The position numbers and the translations under genes were made by a program. This document shows, in pieces, positions 5,909 through 11,493 of a stretch of 11,493 bases of DNA. Each line of letters starts with the position of its first letter. Within the stretch, counting starts at the first letter, position 1. The stretch lies in assembly GCA_027017025.1 (NCBI GenBank), contig JALURH010000133.1, positions 1 through 11,493 on the forward strand. Direction: 5' to 3'. The notes under the pieces were generated by a model. That model was not told the origin of the DNA and did no database searches. It worked only from the letters and a program-made list of their open reading frames with translations. This DNA comes from Thermofilaceae archaeon (GTDB taxonomy: Archaea > Thermoproteota > Thermoprotei > Thermofilales > Thermofilaceae).

Positions 5909-7311
5909 CCTAGAACCACCTTCAAACCCTTTTCCCAAAAATCTAAAGTTTGTTTTCTCTCTTCACCGGATATCGAAGGCTGAAATCTAGATTCAACCTC
6001 TCTATAAGAAGATATATCTCTAAGTTGAATGTCACCAGAAGCTACCTTAAGTAGTAGTGCTGTTCCTCGCGCTGATGCCTCAATATCTCTTTGTTTCTCA
6101 ACAACTAGTCCAGTTATATTAGCTGTGAGTTCCAGTAAAGTATCCGATTTAGATAACCCCCCGTTTGCCCTAAGAATACGTTTGAGTGCAACCTTCTCTT
6201 TGATTCTTGAGAGAATCTTATAGGTGAGGAACGCTATTGCTTCAAGGAAAGAATAAGCTACTGATGATTTATCAACTGTTAAATCTATATCAGCTATAAC
6301 ACCCCTAAGGTCCGGAACATAGGGAACCCTAAGCCCCCTAAATGAAGGGAGGAAGAATATTCTTCTACCTCCTCCCCTAGCGTATTCATTAAACTCTTCG
6401 TAACTCTTATAGAAGCCTTTAAGCAGCAACCAGTCAAGAACTATGCCCGTAGTGGGTATAAAGCCTTCAACACCATAAATCGCTTTACCATCTAATCTAT
6501 ACACTACGATAGGGATTACTCCACCACCAACCATTGTAAAATCACTGCCAGTTATAACATCCACGAAAGAGCCTGTACCATGCGTAACCTTTATACATCC
6601 TTTCTCAAGGCAATTTTCAGCAATTATAGCTGCTTGTTGATCAGCTATTAAGACCTTCAGCTCTAATCCCTCTATTTCCCCAAAATCACCTATATTATCT
6701 ACAACCTCCGGATAAACTGGAGGTAACTTAAGTAGATTAAAAACCATGTTTATAGGCTTAAAGGTACGTGGGTGTATAAGCCCTGTGAGAGAGATATTAG
6801 TTGCATCAGAAATATAGTGTCCAGTTAACCTATATGCAAGGAAAGAATCAAGTGTACCTATAAATGCATCGCCTTTCTTCAGCGAGTTAAATAAGCCACT
6901 AACATTATCTATCATCCATTTCTCCAAGACTGCTGGGCTCTCAATAGAGAGTATAGGTTTTAAAATCCCAACTCTAGATAACAACTTTAGGTGAAGAGGA
7001 AACCTAGACGTTACTTCTAATCCTCTCTTATCAATCCACGTTATCACGTTAGTTAGGGGTTTACCATCTTTCCTCCAAGCTACGAGAGAAGCACGATATG
7101 TGGTTAAACCCAGGTACTTGGCATCTTTCTCTCTAGCTTTCTTTATAAACCTAAGTACAACATCAAATATTTTTCCACTATCTTGCTCAAGATAATTGTT
7201 ACCTACTTTCTTAAATCCCATAGCTATACGTTCCCTATAGATAACTCTTAGATCCTTATCGTATACAAAGAGCTTTACGCCAGTCGTACCTACATCTACT
7301 ACAGCATACAA
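5896..7311 (-). CDS. FGGY-family carbohydrate kinase, glycerol-kinase-like but with altered substrate residues
   Basis: The 471-residue product covers the full FGGY fold: N-terminal phosphate-binding VDVGTTGVKL (5-14), TYRASLVAW (71-79), ITWIDKRG (90-97), FLAYRLTG (157-164), ADQQAA with catalytic Asp224, HGTGSF (244-249), and C-terminal adenosine-binding ANGGLS (382-387). It would phosphorylate a polyol with ATP in the cytosol. Compared with E. coli glycerol kinase, Arg83, Trp103, Asp245 and Phe270 have counterparts (Arg73, Trp92, Asp224, Phe249). The Glu of the R-E-T motif is Ala74, and the Tyr135 position appears not to be Tyr, so glycerol may not be its substrate. The TTG start directly follows the TGA of the GlpB-like gene in the same frame, and GGTGA lies five bases upstream of it. 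The GlpA/GlpB neighbourhood suggests the product is oxidised as a phosphate ester. Confidence 0.87.
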   Translation of the reverse strand: MYAVVDVGTTGVKLFVYDKDLRVIYRERIAMGFKKVGNNYLEQDSGKIFDVVLRFIKKAREKDAKYLGLTTYRASLVAWRKDGKPLTNVITWIDKRGLEVTSRFPLHLKLLSRVGILKPILSIESPAVLEKWMIDNVSGLFNSLKKGDAFIGTLDSFLAYRLTGHYISDATNISLTGLIHPRTFKPINMVFNLLKLPPVYPEVVDNIGDFGEIEGLELKVLIADQQAAIIAENCLEKGCIKVTHGTGSFVDVITGSDFTMVGGGVIPIVVYRLDGKAIYGVEGFIPTTGIVLDWLLLKGFYKSYEEFNEYARGGGRRIFFLPSFRGLRVPYVPDLRGVIADIDLTVDKSSVAYSFLEAIAFLTYKILSRIKEKVALKRILRANGGLSKSDTLLELTANITGLVVEKQRDIEASARGTALLLKVASGDIQLRDISSYREVESRFQPSISGEERKQTLDFWEKGLKVVLGWRF

Positions 7312-8256
7312 TCACATCACCTTAACTCTAACATGTTTCCTTCTTGGCAACTCCACCACAGGATAATTTTTCTCCGCTTCTAGAACAGCGTCTTCTATAC
7401 GTATCTTTGCTCCTCTTGGGGCAAAAAGCATTATACGATTTACCCTAGGTTTTCTGGGTGCAAAATTAACGTTACATTCCACATTAATAGCGTCATCTCT
7501 ACTCTGGAGATTCTCTACAACGATCTCTGATAGACGGAGAATAGCCTTAGGATCCTCAATTATCATCGCAGCATTTCCCGCACATTCCCTAACTCTTAAC
7601 GGGTTGAATGGGGCAAGCTCAGCTATAACTAGCGTATCTACTCTTAATGTACCATCATCTGTCAATAAAGCCTCAACTCTTTCAGTACCTTCAACTTTTC
7701 TCACTCCAGTCTCGATATACTCTAAGCCAAGCCTCAAAACATCATCGGGTTTATGTATCAAGGAGCCAGATCCCTTAATCATATACACTTTATCAGAAAA
7801 TTTTCTGAGCTTATCTGCTAAAACCAGCGAATAGTGATTAAAACCATAGATAGCTACTTTATCACCTAGACTAAACCCCATACCTAGTAACTCATAAGCC
7901 GTATGCAGATAGAATACACCAGCTGGCCTAAAACCATAGATACCTAGTTCCAGAAGAGTTTTCTCCCTGAAACCAGTAGCACATACAACTCTACCCCTAA
8001 TAAGCTTAAAACCATCTGCAGAAACAACAGTAGCCCCCCTCCCATCAACCTTTACAACACTACTTTCAAGCCTAACTTCAGCGCCCTTCAATCCATCTAG
8101 AATCCTATCAACCATTTCTCTACCAGTAACACCATCTACCGGGACCTCATCGTATATAGATACACCACCTAACCTATCCAACCATTCTACCACAATAGCT
8201 CTACCTCTAAGCTTATTAGCTAAGCTTAGTCCAGCTAGCCCCCCGCCAACAACCAC
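7312..8256 (-). CDS. GlpB-like FAD-dependent oxidoreductase subunit
   Basis: The product from GTG 8256 has 314 residues. It has an FAD-binding Rossmann motif VVGGGLAG (2-9), a VCATG motif (91-95) and a second Rossmann-like unit at about 133-150. The second glycine motif is degenerate (YGFNHYS in place of GxGxxG), so NAD(P) binding is doubtful. Size and position after a GlpA-like gene match the GlpB-like or NADH-oxidase-like partner found beside GlpA homologues, for example in Thermotoga. A separate DUF1667 partner gene is absent. GlpA's TAG overlaps the GTG by one base. The start is uncertain: the frame is open upstream back to a stop near 8316, and GGTGGTGG sits just before an in-frame CTG at 8280, which would restore a complete first beta strand (LDSEERIVVVGGG). 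Probably a complex subunit with the GlpA-like protein. Confidence 0.8.
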   Translation of the reverse strand: MVVGGGLAGLSLANKLRGRAIVVEWLDRLGGVSIYDEVPVDGVTGREMVDRILDGLKGAEVRLESSVVKVDGRGATVVSADGFKLIRGRVVCATGFREKTLLELGIYGFRPAGVFYLHTAYELLGMGFSLGDKVAIYGFNHYSLVLADKLRKFSDKVYMIKGSGSLIHKPDDVLRLGLEYIETGVRKVEGTERVEALLTDDGTLRVDTLVIAELAPFNPLRVRECAGNAAMIIEDPKAILRLSEIVVENLQSRDDAINVECNVNFAPRKPRVNRIMLFAPRGAKIRIEDAVLEAEKNYPVVELPRRKHVRVKVM

Positions 8257-9668
8257 TATTCTCTCTTCTTCACTATCCAGGATCCACCACCCCGGAGAGT
8301 CAGATCCTCTAAACTAACTTTCAACTCCCCTGACATAATCCTCAGAATCTCCGCTACACACATTGATCCTTGGCACAACCCCATACCCGCACCAGTCCTA
8401 AACATAACACCCTGTAGAGTTCTAGAACCTCTCCTAATAGCTTCCCTAACCTCAGCTTCACTAACCATATTGCATATACATACTACTTTTCCTAACCTAC
8501 CTAGGTAAGCTTCACTAACCTCGATTTCTCGAAGTCTTCTAGGTGGGATACGCTCAAAGATCTCCTCTTTCTTCACTAAATTAAGACCCGCATCACTTAG
8601 AAGAGCTAGGACACGCTTAGCTATAGCTGGAGCTGCAGTAAACCCAGGGGACTCTATACCCGCTACGTGGATAACTCTCTTACTATTACTTGAGAAGCGG
8701 ATTACGAAATCGTTTCCCTCGGGTATAGGTCTTACTCCTGCAAAAGCTTTTAGTGGGACACCAAGATCCCCATCTATAAGTGGAGAAAATTTCCCTAGAA
8801 TGGATTTCACATCCCTCTCCTCCACTGATACATTCTCCTTACTCTTAATTGGAGTGAGATTAGGTCCCCATATCCCCCTCCCCTCCGTGGTTAGCATCGC
8901 TGCTCCACCCTTAGTCTTAGGGCTAGGTATTAAGTAGGCTGGAGCTACGATATTCCGTAGAGGAGTTTTCTCGAAAACTATGAGAACCCCTTTACCAAGC
9001 TCTATCTTAATACTATCCCCAACCATTCTAGCAATATCGTCAGCATATAGCCCTGCAGCATTAATCAAGTAATGTGACCTATAGACGCCACTACTGGTAA
9101 TAATCTCTACATAATCTTCTTCGACTCTTATCCCAGTGACTTCAGTATTAAACCTAAAGTCCACACCATTTTGTATGGAAAACTCGTAGAGAGCATACAT
9201 GAGGTCGAAGGGATTAACAATACCATAGCCACCTATAACTATACCCCCGAGTACTCGCCTCGATAACCCTGGCTCTATCTTCTTTAGCTTCTTCCTTGAC
9301 AGTACTAGGCTTACCGGGAACTCAGATCCAATATTCCTTTTTAAGTACCAGTACATAAAGGGGAGTAATAATAGGTGGAGAGGATTTCTCGCAACGACTA
9401 ATGTTCTAAGCCTAACTAGCTTTACGCCAAGCCTACGGCAAATTTCATCATACATCTTATTCCCTTCGCGAGCTAACCTACTCTTCAAAGACTTGAAGGG
9501 AAGTTGAACCACATGTATTATAGCTGCATGAGCTTTCGAAACCCCAAAGCCTGGCTCAGACTTCTTATCTACTACGAGGACTCTCAGCTTCTTCTGAGCC
9601 AACTCATAGGCTATAAAAAGCCCAGATATACCTGCGCCAATAATAGCTACATCATACATATTATCCAT
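8256..9668 (-). CDS. glpA: GlpA-like FAD-dependent glycerol-3-phosphate dehydrogenase with C-terminal [2Fe-2S] domain
   Basis: The 470-residue product begins with the FAD Rossmann motif IIGAGISG (9-16) of the DAO/GlpA family, followed by the mixed substrate domain with INAAGLYADDIA (about 202-213) and GVRPIPEG. The C-terminal BFD-like domain has Cys397, Cys399, Cys432 and Cys437 spaced C-x-C ... C-x4-C, which bind a [2Fe-2S] cluster. This architecture is the short GlpA form seen in archaea and Thermotoga, and it oxidises sn-glycerol-3-phosphate to DHAP. ATG 9668 is used; ATG 9659 (residue 4) is possible. A good TATA box lies 23-32 bp upstream, so this gene heads the five-gene operon. Glycerol-3-phosphate is the family substrate, but related members oxidise other alpha-hydroxy or amino acids, so specificity remains inferred. 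Confidence 0.88.
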   Translation of the reverse strand: MDNMYDVAIIGAGISGLFIAYELAQKKLRVLVVDKKSEPGFGVSKAHAAIIHVVQLPFKSLKSRLAREGNKMYDEICRRLGVKLVRLRTLVVARNPLHLLLLPFMYWYLKRNIGSEFPVSLVLSRKKLKKIEPGLSRRVLGGIVIGGYGIVNPFDLMYALYEFSIQNGVDFRFNTEVTGIRVEEDYVEIITSSGVYRSHYLINAAGLYADDIARMVGDSIKIELGKGVLIVFEKTPLRNIVAPAYLIPSPKTKGGAAMLTTEGRGIWGPNLTPIKSKENVSVEERDVKSILGKFSPLIDGDLGVPLKAFAGVRPIPEGNDFVIRFSSNSKRVIHVAGIESPGFTAAPAIAKRVLALLSDAGLNLVKKEEIFERIPPRRLREIEVSEAYLGRLGKVVCICNMVSEAEVREAIRRGSRTLQGVMFRTGAGMGLCQGSMCVAEILRIMSGELKVSLEDLTLRGGGSWIVKKRE

Positions 9669-9690
9669 TACATCAATACATTACGTAGGC

Positions 9691-9706
9691 TACTTATACG
9701 GTTTCC
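9691..9706 (-). promoter_or_regulatory. BRE/TATA promoter of the five-gene flavoprotein-kinase operon
   Basis: The minus strand reads GAAACCGTATAAGTA-like sequence: a purine-rich BRE (complement of 9701-9706) followed by CGTATAAGTA (complement of 9691-9700). It is centred about 28 bp before the ATG at 9668, the standard archaeal TATA-to-start distance. No Shine-Dalgarno motif lies between, so the mRNA is likely leaderless or nearly so. The element sits in the 51-bp gap after the hydroxyacid dehydrogenase stop, giving the operon its own start of transcription. Confidence 0.6.
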
Positions 9707-9719
9707 CAAGTATCTTACC

Positions 9720-10700
9720 CTAAGAGTATATTTCCGGGTTCACTATATGTAGGGGTTTTTTACCCTCCAAGACCCTAATGATATCTTCGGCAACTGTTAA
9801 CGCAGCTTCTAAGAAGAACTCTTCTGTATGAGCTGACATATGGGGGCTTAAAATAACATTATCCATATCGACTAGTGGGTGATCCTTGGGTAAAGGCTCG
9901 TTCCAGAAAACATCTAGGGCGGCTCCAGCAATTATACCCTCCTTAAGGGCCTTAATCAACGCTCCTTCATCCACGACTTTGCCACGAGAAGTATTAATCA
10001 GGTAAGCTGATTGCTTCATTAAATTGAGTTCATTCCACCCAATCATACCTTCAGTAGCTTTAGTTAGGGGGACATGGAGCGATACGAAATCAGATTCCTT
10101 CAAGAGTTCCTCGAGATTCCTGTACTCTATGTCAAGTATCCTCTCTAAGTCGGTTTTCCTCACAGCATCATAGTAGATAACATTCATGCCTAGAGCCTTA
10201 GCATACTTAGCTACTAGAGACCCTATCCTACCTAGACCTATAATACCTAGCACCCTACCCTTAACGTTACGTCCAACATACATAAAGCGGGCTTTCCATC
10301 CAATCCAAGTAGCTTTCCTCAAAGCTTTATCACCCTTAACAATATTCTTCGAGAGAGCTAGGATAAAACCTATAACATGCTCCGCTACAGGCTCTGATGG
10401 TGCATCAGGAGTATATACGACTGGTATCCTCCTCTCCGTAGCTGCATCAACATCAATATTGTCGTAACCTACTCCATGCCTACCAATAACCTTAAGCTTC
10501 CCAGAGGAATAAATAACCTTTCTAGTTACCCTAACCAGCCTAGTTATAACAGCGTCAGCATCCCTAACAGCTCTAGTAACGGTATCCTCATCAATATCTT
10601 GAGGATAATCATATACTATAACCTCAAACTTTTCCCTAAGTTTCTCAACCCCTACTTTATGTATTGGCTGAAGAAGAACAACCCTATACTTCTCCTTCAC
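9720..10700 (-). CDS. D-2-hydroxyacid dehydrogenase (phosphoglycerate dehydrogenase / glyoxylate-hydroxypyruvate reductase family)
   Basis: The 326-residue product shows the whole family signature: substrate-side GRHGVGYDNIDVDAA (73-87), NAD-binding GLGRIG (155-160) with Asp178 at the end of the second strand indicating NAD preference, catalytic Arg239 in INTSRG, Glu268 in DVFWNEP and His287 in SPHMSAH. It lacks the ACT regulatory domain of long SerA enzymes, so it is the short form. Such enzymes interconvert 2-keto and D-2-hydroxy acids (glyoxylate/glycolate, hydroxypyruvate/glycerate, 3-phosphoglycerate); the precise substrate cannot be told. The start is GTG 10700, with a TATA box about 26 bp upstream and no ribosome binding site, consistent with a leaderless mRNA. 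It precedes the oxidative operon on the same strand by 51 bp, so a related C2/C3 acid substrate is plausible but unproven. Confidence 0.94.
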   Translation of the reverse strand: MKEKYRVVLLQPIHKVGVEKLREKFEVIVYDYPQDIDEDTVTRAVRDADAVITRLVRVTRKVIYSSGKLKVIGRHGVGYDNIDVDAATERRIPVVYTPDAPSEPVAEHVIGFILALSKNIVKGDKALRKATWIGWKARFMYVGRNVKGRVLGIIGLGRIGSLVAKYAKALGMNVIYYDAVRKTDLERILDIEYRNLEELLKESDFVSLHVPLTKATEGMIGWNELNLMKQSAYLINTSRGKVVDEGALIKALKEGIIAGAALDVFWNEPLPKDHPLVDMDNVILSPHMSAHTEEFFLEAALTVAEDIIRVLEGKKPLHIVNPEIYS

Positions 10701-10720
10701 GAAATGAAAGTATAGAGAAC

Positions 10721-10732
10721 AAGTATTTTAGA
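10721..10732 (-). promoter_or_regulatory. TATA-box promoter of the hydroxyacid dehydrogenase gene
   Basis: On the minus strand the stretch reads TCTAAAATACTT, centred 26 bp before GTG 10700. This is the expected archaeal TATA position for a leaderless transcript. No ribosome binding site is visible between the two. Confidence 0.55.
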
Positions 10733-10803
10733 GTACTGTATGTCAAGAATAATATACTGGTAGAGAACAGCTAAAGAACAGTTTTACCGAGTAGAGTCTA
10801 TAT

Positions 10804-10824
10804 CCGCCGCCCCCCAGCCACCCC
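10804..10824. other. C-rich island (G-rich on minus strand), possible two-tier G-quadruplex
   Basis: In otherwise AT-rich intergenic DNA, this 21-bp stretch is almost entirely G/C. On the minus strand it contains runs of four, two, six, two and two guanines separated by one or two bases, enough GG tracts for a two-layer quadruplex. It lies between the terminator-like hairpin at 10836-10870 and the hydroxyacid dehydrogenase promoter. In hyperthermophiles GC-rich intergenic spots often mark structured RNA, but no tRNA or known RNA fold is recognisable here. Confidence 0.4.
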
Positions 10825-10835
10825 TAATGTTATAG

Positions 10836-10870
10836 AAAAATAGCTATCCACGCGGCCCAGATCTATTTTT
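10836..10870 (-). terminator. Hairpin plus T-run, likely terminator of the retropepsin-like gene
   Basis: AAAAATAG at 10836-10843 is the perfect complement of CTATTTTT at 10863-10870. ATC at 10846-10848 pairs with GAT at 10860-10862, giving an 11-bp stem with a two-base bulge and an 11-base GC-rich loop. Read on the minus strand it ends in five Ts and lies 24 bp past the stop of the protease gene. It is nearly symmetrical, so it could also end a plus-strand transcript. Archaeal termination depends mainly on the U-tract, so this is a moderate call. Confidence 0.45.
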
Positions 10871-10893
10871 ACCAGTAGCTAATTCCTTTGAGG

Positions 10894-11244
10894 CTAAACA
10901 AGTAGCATCCGCATAGGCTGTAAAGTACGTTTAAAAGGGTTAAAAACTAGGCCCAGGATCTCTAGTGTTACAACACCGAGTAATGCATAATCATCTGCTT
11001 CGCCGAGAACAACAGGTGTGTGCCCCTCACCCTGAGGGATAGAAATATAGCATTCTGAGACTTTCCTCTTGATAATTGTTCCATCGACAAGCACAAATTC
11101 GTGTTCCCTCATAGGCTTCAACCCTATTTTCTTCCACACTTTTTCCGGGAGCACAGTATATGTAGCCCCACTATCAACTAGGAAGCGAACCCTTTCCTCA
11201 CCTAAAGGCCCCCTAACCCTCCCCTCAATATACGTTATACCCAA
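10894..11244 (-). CDS. Small retropepsin-like aspartyl protease (clan AA)
   Basis: The 116-residue product has the catalytic FLVDSGATYTVLP (21-33, Asp24-Ser-Gly) and the later ALLGVVTLEILGL (87-99), the hydrophobic-Gly element that closes the active site in retropepsin-like folds. One such lobe means the active enzyme would be a homodimer, as for retroviral proteases. No signal peptide or TM segment is present. I chose TTG 11244 because it gives MGITYIEGRVRG, resembling the usual archaeal N-terminus, and GGTG (11251-11254) lies six bases upstream. GTG 11253 is an alternative three codons longer, but it falls inside that GGTG. The upstream direct repeats carry the probable promoter. Archaeal members are mostly uncharacterised; the target is unknown. 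No toxin partner or mobile element is visible next to it. Confidence 0.85.
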   Translation of the reverse strand: MGITYIEGRVRGPLGEERVRFLVDSGATYTVLPEKVWKKIGLKPMREHEFVLVDGTIIKRKVSECYISIPQGEGHTPVVLGEADDYALLGVVTLEILGLVFNPFKRTLQPMRMLLV

Positions 11245-11274
11245 AACAAACACCGCCTAATAACCCTCTATTCC

Positions 11275-11299
11275 CTCGGCTTTAAGAAATTTTTTATCC
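11275..11299 (-). promoter_or_regulatory. Promoter-containing direct repeat, proximal copy
   Basis: The minus strand carries TTTCTTAAAG, a TATA-like element centred about 40 bp before TTG 11244. This predicts transcription starting near 11258, just ahead of the GGTG ribosome binding site at 11254-11251. The whole 25-nt element recurs 60 bp further upstream with one extra A in the A-run. Either it is a duplicated promoter or a regulator site covering the TATA box. Confidence 0.45.
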
Positions 11300-11360
11300 A
11301 GCATCCTTATCAACTGTATTTTCGGGGAAAAAGACTCGGCTTTAAGAAATTTTTTTATCC
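11275..11360. repeat. Two-copy 25/26-nt direct repeat, 60-bp period
   Basis: The segments 11275-11299 and 11335-11360 are identical except for one extra T in the plus-strand T-run (six versus seven). Each begins CTCGGCTTTAAGAAAT on the plus strand and ends ATCC. They are separated by 35 bp of unrelated sequence (11300-11334). No third copy follows in the remaining 133 bp. Both contain a minus-strand TATA-like element. Confidence 0.85.
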
Positions 11361-11414
11361 TAAATCAGCTGCTTCCTAATCGCTAGTGCAAATACACTAT
11401 TTCTCTAGAATAAC

Positions 11415-11492
11415 TTAGCCAAAAACTATATCTCTAATCAGGGAACTACAATCCCCGCAGCTACGCGTTACTAGCTCCTCCACAGATATTAA
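11415..11492 (-). CDS. Possible 3' end of another minus-strand gene (partial)
   Basis: An open frame enters from the right edge and ends with TAA at 11415-11417, giving 25 residues ending CGDCSSLIRDIVFG. The composition is protein-like, with a Cys-x2-Cys pair and a regular hydrophobic pattern, unlike the low-complexity frames around it. It could be the tail of a gene lying mostly outside the window. It is short, so chance is not excluded, and no family can be assigned. Confidence 0.3.
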   Translation of the reverse strand, partial: LISVEELVTRSCGDCSSLIRDIVFG

Positions 11493-11493
11493 C

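Noticed and set aside
10186..10467. Plus-strand open frame inside the hydroxyacid dehydrogenase gene
   Set aside because: Antisense of a strongly conserved enzyme; composition follows the codons of the true gene.
10790..10880. tRNA gene or split tRNA in the GC-rich island
   Set aside because: No T-loop GTTCRA-type sequence, no acceptor-stem pairing and no clover-leaf arms could be found on either strand.
11275..11360. Mini-CRISPR array (25-nt repeats around a 35-bp spacer)
   Set aside because: Unit sizes fit, but there are only two copies, no third copy follows in 133 bp, the repeat has an A-run length change and does not resemble crenarchaeal repeats, and no cas gene is present. A duplicated promoter element explains it better.

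Overview
The window looks like part of the chromosome of a hyperthermophilic crenarchaeon (Thermoproteota, Thermoprotei type). The evidence is AT-rich DNA with heavy ATA and AGG/AGA codon use, frequent GTG and TTG starts, GGTG-type ribosome binding sites, TATA-box promoters 26-30 bp upstream of start codons (leaderless style), and tightly packed, overlapping genes. The genus cannot be fixed from the sequence alone. No tRNA, rRNA, transposase or genuine CRISPR array is visible.

Layout. (1) 1-1123, plus strand: the end of a membrane protein with a helical tail, a 44-residue helical protein resembling that tail, and a bactofilin-like beta-helix protein, all overlapping or abutting. (2) 1128-1601, minus: an MDP-1-type HAD phosphatase, facing the first group with 4 bp between the stop codons. 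(3) 1602-1950: an AT-rich intergenic region with alternative inverted repeats. (4) 1951-3742, plus: a secreted protein rich in N-glycosylation sequons, overlapped by a two-TM-segment membrane protein. (5) 3726-9668, minus: a compact five-gene oxidative operon read from 9668 downwards: GlpA-like flavoprotein with a [2Fe-2S] tail, a GlpB-like flavoprotein, an FGGY kinase, a flavoprotein of the alkyl-DHAP-synthase/GlcD superfamily, and a GlpC-like two-cluster ferredoxin protein. (6) 9720-10700, minus: a D-2-hydroxyacid dehydrogenase with its own promoter. (7) 10701-10893: a short intergenic region with a C-rich (G-rich on the minus strand) island and a terminator-like hairpin. (8) 10894-11244, minus: a small retropepsin-like aspartyl protease, preceded by two 25-26 nt direct repeats 60 bp apart that contain its likely promoter, and then possibly the tail of another minus-strand gene running off the window.

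How the genes work together. Region 5 resembles a glycerol / glycerol-3-phosphate oxidation cluster (kinase plus GlpA/GlpB/GlpC-like parts), but it departs from the standard in three ways. The kinase lacks two residues that contact glycerol in glycerol kinase. The GlpB-like subunit has a degenerate pyridine-nucleotide site. An alkyl-DHAP-synthase-like flavoprotein, translationally coupled to the Fe-S protein, has been added. The most interesting hypothesis is therefore a variant C3 or polyol phosphate oxidation system with a second flavin dehydrogenase feeding a shared Fe-S electron carrier. The neighbouring hydroxyacid dehydrogenase could act on a related 2-keto/2-hydroxy acid. The substrate is inferred, not shown.
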